A DNA stretch of 64,000 bases from JABSSA01 sp039984715 (lineage in GTDB: Bacteria; Pseudomonadota; Alphaproteobacteria; Rhodobacterales; Rhodobacteraceae): positions 248,001-312,000 of the forward strand of contig JBDWUA010000004.1 of assembly GCA_039984715.1 (NCBI GenBank), written 5' to 3'. Within the stretch, counting starts at the first letter, position 1. Each line of letters opens with the position of its first letter. Below, piece by piece: positions 17,065 to 25,501 of this stretch. The notes under the pieces were generated by a model, which made no database searches, was not told the DNA's origin, and worked only from the letters and a program-made list of their open reading frames with translations. The translations under genes were made by a program, and so were the position numbers.

Positions 17065-17921
17065 TCACCGCGTTCTTCGGCCAGCAACGCTTGTAAACCT
17101 GTGCGGTAATCTGGGTACATCAGTGACACGCCCAGTTCTTCTTTGATCCGGTCGTTCCGAACCCGTTTGCTTTCTGCATAAAAACTGCGGGCCATGGGCG
17201 TCAATTCTGCGTCCTCAATTGGAATAGGGTCTGGTACCGGCATGTTTAGCAATTCAGCCGCAAAGGCGATGACATCTTGTGGAGGGGCTGGATCGTTGTC
17301 ACACAAATTATATGCGCGACCGGGATTGGGCTGGTTGATTGACGCTTGGACCACTTGCGCGATGTCTTCGACGTGAATGCGACTAAAGACCTGCCCTTCC
17401 TTGATCACTCTGCGCGCAGTGCCTTTGCGCACCTTTGCAAAAGGTCCGCGACCGGGTCCGTAAATGCCGGCCAATCGAAAGATGTGCAGGGGCAAACCGG
17501 GAATGGATTGCCATTCCTCTTCGGCCTCTTTGCGCCATGTGCCACGCTGTGTTGACGGGGTTAGGGGCGTGTCTTCGTCTATCCAAGCGCCTTTGTGGTC
17601 ACCATAAACGCCCGTCGTCGATAAATAGCCGACCCAGTCATACCGTGCCGCATTGGCCTGAATGGTGTCTTTTACAGCGTTCAAAACGGGATCACCGTCT
17701 TCGTTGGGTCCTGCGGAAATCAGCACATGGGTCGCTTGGCTTAGCTCATCCGACAGGTCATGACCGGGGAACAAAATGGGTTCCACGCCCGTGGTTTTCA
17801 AACGTTCTGCCTTTTCGGCTGTGCGCGTGGTTGCAACGATCCGCCATCCGTTCGGAAGAAGGCGACGAGTCAGAGCCTGCGCGGAATATCCGTGGCCCAA
17901 GGATAAAAGTGTATTCGACAT
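17061..17921 (-). CDS. NAD(P)-dependent epimerase/dehydratase-like protein (YeeZ type)
   Basis: A 286-residue Rossmann-fold protein of the extended SDR group. The glycine-rich motif is unusual, LSLGHGYSAQAL near residue 7 (GxGxxA rather than GxxGxxG), as in YeeZ-like proteins. STTGVYGDHKG near residue 112 holds the serine/tyrosine region; the YxxxK motif is not clear (TPSTQRGTWRKEAEE near 133), so catalytic competence is open. FRLAGIYGPGRGP near residue 158 is a family landmark. Divergent from the methyltransferase gene. Confidence 0.78.
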   Translation of the reverse strand: MSNTLLSLGHGYSAQALTRRLLPNGWRIVATTRTAEKAERLKTTGVEPILFPGHDLSDELSQATHVLISAGPNEDGDPVLNAVKDTIQANAARYDWVGYLSTTGVYGDHKGAWIDEDTPLTPSTQRGTWRKEAEEEWQSIPGLPLHIFRLAGIYGPGRGPFAKVRKGTARRVIKEGQVFSRIHVEDIAQVVQASINQPNPGRAYNLCDNDPAPPQDVIAFAAELLNMPVPDPIPIEDAELTPMARSFYAESKRVRNDRIKEELGVSLMYPDYRTGLQALLAEERGD

Positions 17922-17996
17922 ATCCGATAGGTGCGCTTTTTGTGGGCGGGCTTCAAGATGCTTGAACCAATAGTCGAAGCTGCCATTGTGCGTGCC

Positions 17997-18623
17997 ATGA
18001 CAGACGAACCAAATCTGGCCGCTGCCTACGCTTTGGAAACGCTCGACGATAATCGGACGCTATACGCCAATTGGGCCGACACATACGACACTGATTTTGT
18101 GGCCACGCATGGGTATGTGTTGCCGCAAAATGTGTGCGTTGCGTTTTGTTCTGCCGGTGGGGTAGGACCAGTTTTGGATGTTGGGGCGGGGACGGGCATT
18201 TGTGGTGCTTTGCTGACGGATCAGGGCATGCAGGATGTGGATGGCATGGACCTGTCGCCCGAAATGCTAACGATTGCGCGGGGAAAGGGTGTTTACCGCA
18301 ACCTGATCGAAGCGGATATTCTGAAAGGCATTGATCGCCCGGATGCATTTTACGGCGGCGTCGTCAGTGCAGGTACGTTCACACATGGTCATGTGGGCCC
18401 CGAAGCGTTGGACGAAATCCTGCGCCTGTTGCGACCGGGCGGATTGGCCGTGTTGTCTATCAACGCGGCACACTTCCAATCCCTTGGGTTCGCCGATGCC
18501 TTTGCACGCTTAGCGCCGCAAATGACGGATGCAAAATTTCCAGAATCGCGCATTTATACGAACGGCGGACAAGGCAATCATAGCGATGATTTGGCTGTTC
18601 TGGCCCAGTTCCGCAAAGGTTAA
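17997..18623 (+). CDS. Class I SAM-dependent methyltransferase
   Basis: A roughly 208-residue methyltransferase. The SAM-binding motif I is VLDVGAGTGICGALL near residue 60, motif II VDGMDLSPEMLTIAR near residue 82, and a LLRPGGLAVLSIN strand near residue 145. The N-terminal YANWADTYDTDF segment resembles WBSCR27-like/UbiE-like methyltransferases. Substrate unknown. I start at ATG 17997; a longer in-frame ORF begins at 17931 but would take up most of the divergent promoter region. Convergent with the DUF1810 gene, overlapping it by 4 bases. Confidence 0.8.
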   Translation: MTDEPNLAAAYALETLDDNRTLYANWADTYDTDFVATHGYVLPQNVCVAFCSAGGVGPVLDVGAGTGICGALLTDQGMQDVDGMDLSPEMLTIARGKGVYRNLIEADILKGIDRPDAFYGGVVSAGTFTHGHVGPEALDEILRLLRPGGLAVLSINAAHFQSLGFADAFARLAPQMTDAKFPESRIYTNGGQGNHSDDLAVLAQFRKG

Positions 18624-19021
18624 AGTTCCGCCAGTGTCAGTGGACAGCGATCACCGTTGTAAAACGTATCCAATAAATCGGCAAAGACTGTAGGAGCGTT
18701 GGGAACAGCCGCAAACAACGTGGCCATGCTGCGCACTTTAAGCGCGTCGATATCGCCCAATATCCGCTCGGGGTCTTCGCCTTTGTGATCAAGCAATGCA
18801 TCACACAGTTCAATCAAACGCGCGCGCAAGGTTGGATGCGCAAGATAGGCGGCAGCCTCGTCCAAATCGGCAATCCCATAATCGCGCGCATAGCTCGATC
18901 TGCCCAGTGATGCGAGCTGTGGCATCTCCCACCAAATCCAATGCGTGACCTTTCGCCCGGCGCGCAATTCGGCAAGCGCTTGGGCATGTGTCCCGTCTTG
19001 GGCATCAAGAAACCGTTGCAT
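18620..19021 (-). CDS. DUF1810 family protein
   Basis: A 133-residue cytoplasmic protein with the family's hallmark segments: RFLDAQDGTHAQALAELRAGRKVTHWIWW at the start (given as landmarks FLDAQ, LRAGRKVTHWIWWEMPQ), YARDYGIADLDEAAAYL near residue 45 and DALKVRSMATLF near residue 90. Function of DUF1810 is not established. It lies two bases after the carnitinyl-CoA dehydratase-like gene, so it is the last gene of that operon. Confidence 0.85.
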   Translation of the reverse strand: MQRFLDAQDGTHAQALAELRAGRKVTHWIWWEMPQLASLGRSSYARDYGIADLDEAAAYLAHPTLRARLIELCDALLDHKGEDPERILGDIDALKVRSMATLFAAVPNAPTVFADLLDTFYNGDRCPLTLAEL

Positions 19022-19023
19022 GT

Positions 19024-19809
19024 TCAGCGGCCTTTCCAGACCGGGTCGCGTTTTTCAGAAAATGCGCGCGCGCCTTCCAGTTGGTCATCTGATCCGTAAA
19101 GAATATCGACCGTGCGCAACTTGCGTTGGGTGATGCGATTTAGGGCGTCTTGGAATTTGCTGTCTTCTGCGTCGCGCACGACCTCTTTGATCGCGGCGTA
19201 AACCAAGGGGGGCCCGGATGCGATCAGACGCGCCAATTCCCATGCCCGATCCATCAGTTTATCTGCAGGGACCACTTCGTTGATCAACCCCCAACGATGG
19301 CCTTCTTCTGCGTCAAACCAGCGACCGGTCAGCAAAAGTTCCATGGCGATGTGATAAGGGATTCGTTTGGGCAATTTGATACTGGCCGCATCGGCCACTG
19401 TGCCAGACCGGATTTCAGGCAATGCGAAGGTTGCGTGATCTGCGGCAAGGATCATGTCTGCACTGATGGCCAGCTCCAGCCCTCCCCCGCAGGCGATGCC
19501 ATTGATGGCGGCGATAACTGGTTTGTTCATGTCGCGCAGTTCTTGTAATCCGCCAAACCCACCTTGTCCGTAATTTCCGTCAACGGCGTCACCATCGGCG
19601 GCGGCTTTCAAATCCCATCCTGGGCAAAAGAACTTTTCACCCGCAGCCGTCAAAATGGCGATACGCAATTCGGGATCATCGCGAAATTCAGCAAAGACAT
19701 CCCCCATGGCGCGGCTTGTGGCCAGATCGATCGCGTTTGCTTTGGGTCTGTCGAGGGTCACTTCAAGAATCGCGCCCTCGCGTCGTGTTTTGATCGGGTC
19801 CATGGTCAT
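19024..19809 (-). CDS. caiD: Enoyl-CoA hydratase/isomerase, carnitinyl-CoA dehydratase-like
   Basis: A 261-residue crotonase-fold protein. Oxyanion-hole loops are visible at CPGWDLKAAADG near residue 62 and NGIACGGGLELAIS near residue 104, with the acidic residue in ALPEIRSGTVAD near residue 130. The EGDAVDG-like insert (AAADGDAVDGNYGQGG) after the first loop and overall pattern resemble proteins called carnitinyl-CoA dehydratase (CaiD), which dehydrates carnitinyl-CoA to crotonobetainyl-CoA. It overlaps the upstream acyl-CoA synthetase gene by ATGA and is followed by DUF1810. The CaiD assignment is by resemblance and context; a generic enoyl-CoA hydratase is the alternative. Confidence 0.75.
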   Translation of the reverse strand: MTMDPIKTRREGAILEVTLDRPKANAIDLATSRAMGDVFAEFRDDPELRIAILTAAGEKFFCPGWDLKAAADGDAVDGNYGQGGFGGLQELRDMNKPVIAAINGIACGGGLELAISADMILAADHATFALPEIRSGTVADAASIKLPKRIPYHIAMELLLTGRWFDAEEGHRWGLINEVVPADKLMDRAWELARLIASGPPLVYAAIKEVVRDAEDSKFQDALNRITQRKLRTVDILYGSDDQLEGARAFSEKRDPVWKGR

Positions 19810-21812
19810 CCTTTCCGTATCAGCGCATCTGCTGCAATTGCTTGGGTCGGTGTGCAGATCAGCGGATTGATTTCAATTTCTTCTACTGTGTTCGCTTCGG
19901 CTGTGACATAGGCTTGTATGCTATCGATTGCTTTGAGGATGCTTGGAACATCCGCGCCGGGCTTGCCGCGATATCCCTCAATCAACGGCCAGATCTTTAA
20001 ACGCTGCAAGGCGTCGTGTATGCTTTTGTGTGATGCAGGAACCAACATAGACACAGTGTCTTGCATGAGTTCGGTCAAGACACCGCCAGCGCCAATGGTC
20101 AGCACAAAGCCATGGGCGGGGTCACGAATAACGCCGACAATCAATTCTACGGTGCCATGCGTGATCATAGTTTCGACCAGAAAATCCGAACCCAGCATTG
20201 TGGTCGCCGCAGATTCAAGATCGGTTTTAGACAGGTTAAGCTTGACGCCCCCCGCGTCAGATTTATGAGCCAGCCCCACAGATTTCAGTGCAAGAGGTTC
20301 TGGCAAATCAACACGGTGCAATTCGGCGCGCTTGCAGATTTGTCCCTGTGGCACATCTAGACCAAACCGGGCCAAATCTTCTTTTGCCTGTGGTTCAGAA
20401 ATCAGTGTTGCGGACACTTTTGGGGGTGGAGCGCATAAGGGATGAACGGGGTCAAACGCCGGTTTGTTTGCCACCAATGCCGTGGCTTTCAGTGCTTCGA
20501 CCATGCCGTTGAACGGGACAACTCCACCCGCCATAAGCTGTTGTGCGACATCATCTGGCATCAGTTCAGGTAAGCTTGCGACAACGCCAACGGGTCGACC
20601 GGTTTCATGTCGAACGGTCAATGCGGCATCTGTTGCGCAGACCCAATCGCCCGCGTCCGTGTGCGGGTAATCCACGACAGACAACGTAATTCCAATATGC
20701 GGTGCTGCCATGGCGGACCATGCGGACACCATCGATGGCGTATCGCGCCAAATATAGGTGTGATAATCCAGCGGATTGGCCAAAGCGACCATCGGCCCCA
20801 ACGCCGCGCGCAATTCTTTTGACTGGGCCGGGACAAGCGGCGGAAGTGTCAGCGGCAAGTCTTCGACCAAATCCGCCATCAAACTGGCCTCGCCCCCTGA
20901 ACAACTGATCGAGCTTAGGGTTGGCGCGTCCAGCCCACCGGTCACATGCAACAGCTTCAGTGTTTCCAGAAATGTGGCCAGATCATCAACGCGGATTATA
21001 CCCAGCCGGTCCAAAAGGGCGTTGGCCCCTGCATCGCTGCCAGCCAATGACGCGGTGTGTGACAAGGTGGCGGTCTGCGCTTGGCTAGAGCGTCCGACTT
21101 TTAATGCAACAAGTGTCTTGCCCATGGCGTCGGCGTCTTTGGCCAACTCGATCCATTCGCTTGTGTCCCCGAACCCTTCGATATGCAGCCCAATCGCCGT
21201 GACCCTGTTGTCGTTCAACAGGTGGCGCGCGATGGACGCTTGGCTTGTTTGCGCTTGGTTCCCGCAAGTCACCGCATATGCAATCGGCACGCCGCGTTTT
21301 TGCATGGTCAGATTGATCGCGATGTTCGAACTTTGGGTCAGGATCGCTACGCCACGTTCGACATGTGTCATGCCATGCTGATCCGGCCAGACCGCGACCT
21401 TGTCCAAGGCATTCACAAAGCCATAGCAGTTCGGGCCCAATATCGGCATGTCCCCCGCCGCTTGGATCAGTTTAGATTGCAGGTCGATTGCGTCGGATTC
21501 TTCGCCTGCAGCCTCTGCAAAGCCGGAGGCAAAGCAGACTGCGCCACCTGCGTTCAGGTCATTCAGTTGCTGGATAACCTCAATCGTTGCATGCCGATTG
21601 ACCCCAACAAACGCGCAGTCGATTGGTCCGTCCCAATCTTGCAGGCGTTTGATTGCGCGCAATCCGGCGATTTCTTTGCCTGCTGGGTGGACTGGGAAAA
21701 TGTCACCTTGATATCCAATCCGTTGTGCCGCGCCGATGATCGACGCACACCACGCCCCACCGCCAACAACAGCGATGGAACGTGCAGACAACAGGCGCGA
21801 TAAATCAGCCAA
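19806..21812 (-). CDS. Acyl-CoA synthetase of the ADP-forming (acetate--CoA ligase) family
   Basis: A 668-residue protein with the domain order of ADP-forming acyl-CoA synthetases: CoA-binding Rossmann domain (SIAVVGGGAWCASI near residue 12), succinyl-CoA-ligase-like domain (GPNCYGFVNALDK near 130; LTQSSNIAINLTMQ near 155), and C-terminal ATP-grasp domain (ALKSVGLAHKSDAGGVKLNL near residue 510). It would activate a carboxylic acid, probably carnitine or a related betaine given its neighbours, to the CoA thioester. The catalytic phosphohistidine would be expected near SHTASLAGSDA at about residue 255, which is present. It overlaps the dehydratase gene and follows the acyl-CoA dehydrogenase by 14 bases. 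Confidence 0.85.
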   Translation of the reverse strand: MADLSRLLSARSIAVVGGGAWCASIIGAAQRIGYQGDIFPVHPAGKEIAGLRAIKRLQDWDGPIDCAFVGVNRHATIEVIQQLNDLNAGGAVCFASGFAEAAGEESDAIDLQSKLIQAAGDMPILGPNCYGFVNALDKVAVWPDQHGMTHVERGVAILTQSSNIAINLTMQKRGVPIAYAVTCGNQAQTSQASIARHLLNDNRVTAIGLHIEGFGDTSEWIELAKDADAMGKTLVALKVGRSSQAQTATLSHTASLAGSDAGANALLDRLGIIRVDDLATFLETLKLLHVTGGLDAPTLSSISCSGGEASLMADLVEDLPLTLPPLVPAQSKELRAALGPMVALANPLDYHTYIWRDTPSMVSAWSAMAAPHIGITLSVVDYPHTDAGDWVCATDAALTVRHETGRPVGVVASLPELMPDDVAQQLMAGGVVPFNGMVEALKATALVANKPAFDPVHPLCAPPPKVSATLISEPQAKEDLARFGLDVPQGQICKRAELHRVDLPEPLALKSVGLAHKSDAGGVKLNLSKTDLESAATTMLGSDFLVETMITHGTVELIVGVIRDPAHGFVLTIGAGGVLTELMQDTVSMLVPASHKSIHDALQRLKIWPLIEGYRGKPGADVPSILKAIDSIQAYVTAEANTVEEIEINPLICTPTQAIAADALIRKG

Positions 21813-21826
21813 GATTCATTTCCTTT

Positions 21827-22987
21827 TCAGGCGCCCAAAGCACGCAACAGGTCACGACTGATGATGTGACGCTGAATTTCGCTGGTGCCGTCCCAAATGC
21901 GTTCAACCCGCGCATCGCGCCAAAAGCGTTCCAATGGATAATCATCCATAAGCCCCATCCCGCCATGAAGCTGAATGGCGGTATCCGTGACGCGGGCGAG
22001 CATTTCGCTGGCGTATAACTTTGCCGAGGCGATTTCGCGGTTGGCAGGCAGTCCTTTGTCCAAACGGTCAGCGGCGGCCAAGGTCAGCAGATCAGCCGCA
22101 TCGATTTCAGTGATCATGTCCGCGATCTGAAAGCTGACACCCTGAAATTTTCCGATCTTTTGGCCAAATTGCTCGCGGGTGGCGGCATAATCCAAGGCAT
22201 AATCAAAGACACGGCGCGCGCGCCCGACGCTCATGGTGGCGACGGTGATGCGCGTCGCATAAAGCCAAGTGTTCATCACTTCGAATCCGCCATCGACTTG
22301 CCCCAAAACGGCATCTGCAGGCAGGCGGCAGTCGTCGAAATCCAGCACCATGTTTTTGTACCCACGGTGCGAAACGCTTTTGTATCCATCACGAATGGCG
22401 AAGCCGGGGTGACCTCGGTCCACCAAAAAACAGGTAATCCGCTTTTTCGGACCCCTGTCGGTCTGGTCTTCTCCGGTGGCGACGAACACGATGACAAAAT
22501 CTGCGTGGTCCGCACCGCTGATGAAATGCTTGGTCCCGTTCACGATCCAATCGCTGCCATCACGAACAGCAGAACATTTCATGCCGCGCACGTCCGAACC
22601 TGCGCCGGGTTCCGTCATGGCCAACGCATCCATGCGTTCACCACGCACAGCCGGCATCAAATAACGTTCGACTTGATCACCTTCACAGGCCATCAGGATG
22701 TTTTGGGGACGGCCAAAGAAATGGTTCAATGCCATCGACCCACGCCCAAGTTCGCGTTCGACCAGCGCGAATTCCAGATGGCTTAACCCGGCACATCCAA
22801 CGCTTTCTGGAAAATTACAGGCGTAAAACCCAAGCTCAATGGCTTTGCGTTTGATGTCGGCTGCGATTTCGGCGGGGACTTCGCCGGTGCGTTCGACCAA
22901 TTCCTCGTGCGGATAAATTTCGTTCTCGACGAAACTGCGCACGGTCGACGCAATCATCTCTTGTTCTTCGCTCAAGCCGTATTGCAT
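21827..22987 (-). CDS. Acyl-CoA dehydrogenase
   Basis: A 386-residue FAD enzyme of the acyl-CoA dehydrogenase family. FAD and substrate motifs are AMTEPGAGSDVRGM near residue 122 and a second signature QLHGGMGLMDDYPLERFWRDAR near residue 340 (given by its ends QLHGGMG and ERFWRDAR). The closest functional idea is a crotonobetainyl-CoA reductase/CaiA-type enzyme because of its operon partners, though a general short-chain enzyme is possible. First gene of a four-gene operon read towards 18620, and divergent from the GlxA-family regulator. Confidence 0.86.
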   Translation of the reverse strand: MQYGLSEEQEMIASTVRSFVENEIYPHEELVERTGEVPAEIAADIKRKAIELGFYACNFPESVGCAGLSHLEFALVERELGRGSMALNHFFGRPQNILMACEGDQVERYLMPAVRGERMDALAMTEPGAGSDVRGMKCSAVRDGSDWIVNGTKHFISGADHADFVIVFVATGEDQTDRGPKKRITCFLVDRGHPGFAIRDGYKSVSHRGYKNMVLDFDDCRLPADAVLGQVDGGFEVMNTWLYATRITVATMSVGRARRVFDYALDYAATREQFGQKIGKFQGVSFQIADMITEIDAADLLTLAAADRLDKGLPANREIASAKLYASEMLARVTDTAIQLHGGMGLMDDYPLERFWRDARVERIWDGTSEIQRHIISRDLLRALGA

Positions 22988-23064
22988 TGCGGATTCCTGA
23001 ATTAAATGGCCCGTAAAGCGTTAAAGCTCTTGTCTTATTCGATCATGCAGTAATAGAAAAAATC

Positions 23065-24012
23065 ATGCAGGACTGGTCAAATCCAAACGCCGCAGCGCAG
23101 CAGATCGACATTCTATTGTTCGATGATTTTTCCGCCTTGTGTTTGGCCAACACTGTTGAACCCTTGCGCGCAGCGAATGGGTTTCTGTCCAAATCCAAGT
23201 ACCGTTGGCGATTTCTAACACTGGACGGCCAACCTGCCATTTCATCAAGCCGCATGTCGGTTGCTGCGGATGGTGAACTGGCAAGCGGTTCCGGGGACAT
23301 GTTGATCGCGATGCCAAGCTATCGGTTTCGCGATCATGATACAGTGTCTGCGCGGCGGTCTTTGCGGTCGGCTGCGCAACGCTACAAGGTGATGGGTGGG
23401 TTTGACACCGGCAGTTGGATGCTGGCTGCGGCGGGATTGCTCGATACGTATCGTGCGACCATCCATTGGGACGAATTGACCACGTTTGCAGAAACGTTCC
23501 CGGATGTGCAGGCCATACGCGAGGATTTTGTGCAGGATCAAGACAGGTTGACGTGTCGCGGGGCGACGGCTGCGTTTGATCTGATGCTGCAACTGATCGG
23601 GAATATGCATGGGCATGCCATCCGATTGGATGTCGCGTCGTTGCTGGCAGCAGCCGAGGATTACGGCCCGCAGCAACGACAACCCTTGGCGCGCAGTCGC
23701 AGTGTTGCACGCGCATTGTCTGTTATGCAGAACAACATCGAAACCCCGTTGAACATTGGCGAAATCGCCCGTTTGTGTGGGCGCAGTCAACGCGATTTGC
23801 AAAGCCGTTTTACCAAGGAATTGGGCACCACACCCTTTGTCGTGTATCGACGGATGCGTCTGTCAGTTGCACGGAACCTATTGCGGGACAGCGTGATCCC
23901 GGTTTCTGAGATCGCCGTGCGGTGTGGGTATGAAAACCCCAGCGCAATGACACGCGCCTTTCGCGCCGAGTTTGGTGCCAGTCCGCAAGACGTGCGACGG
24001 GATCTGACCTAG
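23065..24012 (+). CDS. GlxA-family AraC-type transcriptional regulator
   Basis: A 315-residue regulator with an N-terminal DJ-1/PfpI amidase-like sensing domain (IDILLFDDFSALCLANTVEPLRAAN, residues about 14-38 as landmarks) and a C-terminal AraC pair of helix-turn-helices (IGEIARLCGRSQRDLQSRF near 228; VSEIAVRCGYENPSAMTRAF near 280). The sensing domain has FDTGSWML at the position of the nucleophile elbow, so it lacks the catalytic cysteine, as expected in regulators. This is the CdhR/GbdR-like architecture that controls carnitine and betaine catabolism. It is divergent from the acyl-CoA dehydrogenase operon with a 77-bp shared promoter region. Confidence 0.86.
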   Translation: MQDWSNPNAAAQQIDILLFDDFSALCLANTVEPLRAANGFLSKSKYRWRFLTLDGQPAISSSRMSVAADGELASGSGDMLIAMPSYRFRDHDTVSARRSLRSAAQRYKVMGGFDTGSWMLAAAGLLDTYRATIHWDELTTFAETFPDVQAIREDFVQDQDRLTCRGATAAFDLMLQLIGNMHGHAIRLDVASLLAAAEDYGPQQRQPLARSRSVARALSVMQNNIETPLNIGEIARLCGRSQRDLQSRFTKELGTTPFVVYRRMRLSVARNLLRDSVIPVSEIAVRCGYENPSAMTRAFRAEFGASPQDVRRDLT

Positions 24013-24037
24013 GAGCCCATCGTAATAATGTGGCCGT

Positions 24038-24793
24038 TCACGCGGCGTAATCTGACCCTTCGGCGTCAAGAATGGCTTTGAGCTCGGCCAAATGGCGAAT
24101 GTCCTGTTCAGGATAGTTTTCGATTTCATCGGCAGTCTTGGTGGCGATTTCGTCAGGAAGAATGGCCAAAGGTTGCCCAGTTTGAAGGGCACGGATGTAC
24201 ACTTCGCAAGCCCGCTCAAAGAAATACATGCGGTTAAAGGTTTGCGCGACTGTGTCACCAATGACCATGATACCGTGGTTGCCCATAACCATTACGGTTT
24301 TCTTTGGGTCTGCAAACAGTTGCGCGCACCTCTCGCCTTCTTCTTCAAAGGCCAATCCGCCATATTGGTCATCGACCACTTGGCGGTCGTAAAACATTGC
24401 CGCATTCTGATCCAAAGGCGGCAGTACCTTGTTTTGAAGGCAGGCCAGAACCGTGGCGTGGACCGAATGCACATGCATCGCACAGCGCGCATGAGCGCAA
24501 TGGCGATGTAATCCGCCATGCAAACCCCATGCCGTTTCGTCTGGCGCATCGGGACCGTTAAGGCATTCGGGATCATTGGCGTCGATAATCAGCATGTCGC
24601 TGGCACGCACACGGGTGAAATGCACTTGATTTGGGTTCATGAGAAAGCGCGTGCCGTCTTCATTGATAGCCATAGAAAAGTGGTTCGAAACGCCTTCGTG
24701 CATATTCAAACGCGCAGTCCAACGAAACGCGGCTGCCAGATCGACACGTTCCTGCCAATGATCCATGTTTGGGCGAATTTCTGTAACAGCCAT
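24038..24793 (-). CDS. Class II aldolase/adducin-domain protein
   Basis: A 251-residue protein of the class II aldolase/adducin family, which contains fuculose-phosphate-type aldolases and decarboxylases. The zinc histidines are visible as HVHSVHATV near residue 110 and a third in VMGNHGIMVIGDT near residue 180. The start is ATG 24793 with GAGGA 8 bases upstream. The substrate is not predictable; its position next to the carnitine-type cluster suggests a linked catabolic step but the gene points away from it. Confidence 0.85.
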   Translation of the reverse strand: MAVTEIRPNMDHWQERVDLAAAFRWTARLNMHEGVSNHFSMAINEDGTRFLMNPNQVHFTRVRASDMLIIDANDPECLNGPDAPDETAWGLHGGLHRHCAHARCAMHVHSVHATVLACLQNKVLPPLDQNAAMFYDRQVVDDQYGGLAFEEEGERCAQLFADPKKTVMVMGNHGIMVIGDTVAQTFNRMYFFERACEVYIRALQTGQPLAILPDEIATKTADEIENYPEQDIRHLAELKAILDAEGSDYAA

Positions 24794-24877
24794 CTTTATA
24801 TCCTCTTTGTTCTCGGAAACTTGCACTGAACGGCGACTGCGATCAACACGGATTGCGACACATGTGGGTGCCGTTAT

Positions 24878-25321
24878 TCACCCCTTGGGCCGCGATGGCA
24901 CCCATGCGTATCCATCTAAATCCAGAATATATGCTTCGCGCAGGCCATGCGGTTTGTCAGTGGGGGCTTGCAGAACTGTACCACCCGCTTTGTCTGCCGC
25001 ATGGACCGCTTTGTCGGGGTCAGTGTCATACAGGCGAATTTCGATACCTGCACCACGTGGCGGATTTTCCGGCAACAGGCCAAGCAAGGGGTTTGAATGA
25101 TAGGTGCCGTCGCTGTGTAACTGAAAAACTTGGTTGCCATAAGTTACAATTGCGAAATCTGCCGTTGCTTGATGGGATTCCATATTGAACACGGTCTTTA
25201 AAAAAGCACAGCTTGTGAGAATGTCACGGACAAGCAAATTGAGGCCAATGCCTTTTAGCGACCGCCCAAAGCTGTCTGCGTCTGTGTTTTCGTAATCCAT
25301 ACCGTCAGAGTGTGCCGCCAT
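24878..25321 (-). CDS. VOC-family (glyoxalase/dioxygenase fold) protein
   Basis: A roughly 147-residue protein with two beta-alpha-beta-beta-beta modules of the vicinal oxygen chelate fold: GIGLNLLVRDILTSCAFLKTVF near residues 24-46 and a second ending YILDLDGYAWVPS near residue 138. Metal ligands are uncertain: the usual first histidine is replaced (IGLNLLV). The reaction is unknown. The start may instead be ATG 25300 (MDYENTD). It follows in the same direction upstream of the class II aldolase gene and may be co-transcribed. Confidence 0.75.
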   Translation of the reverse strand: MAAHSDGMDYENTDADSFGRSLKGIGLNLLVRDILTSCAFLKTVFNMESHQATADFAIVTYGNQVFQLHSDGTYHSNPLLGLLPENPPRGAGIEIRLYDTDPDKAVHAADKAGGTVLQAPTDKPHGLREAYILDLDGYAWVPSRPKG

Positions 25322-25501
25322 TCTCTTATGGTCAAGCGATTCAGAACGTCGTCAAAGTTAATCGCAATGAGCGCCAGCCACGTTAGGCCGCTGCATGAAA
25401 ACAGAACTAGAATGAGCAGTCTTTGACCCATGTTTGAACTTGTTTTGCAATAGTTTGGTGAAAGGCCTTGCACCTTCTTTGCTTATTTGAAAACTTGGGA
25501 C

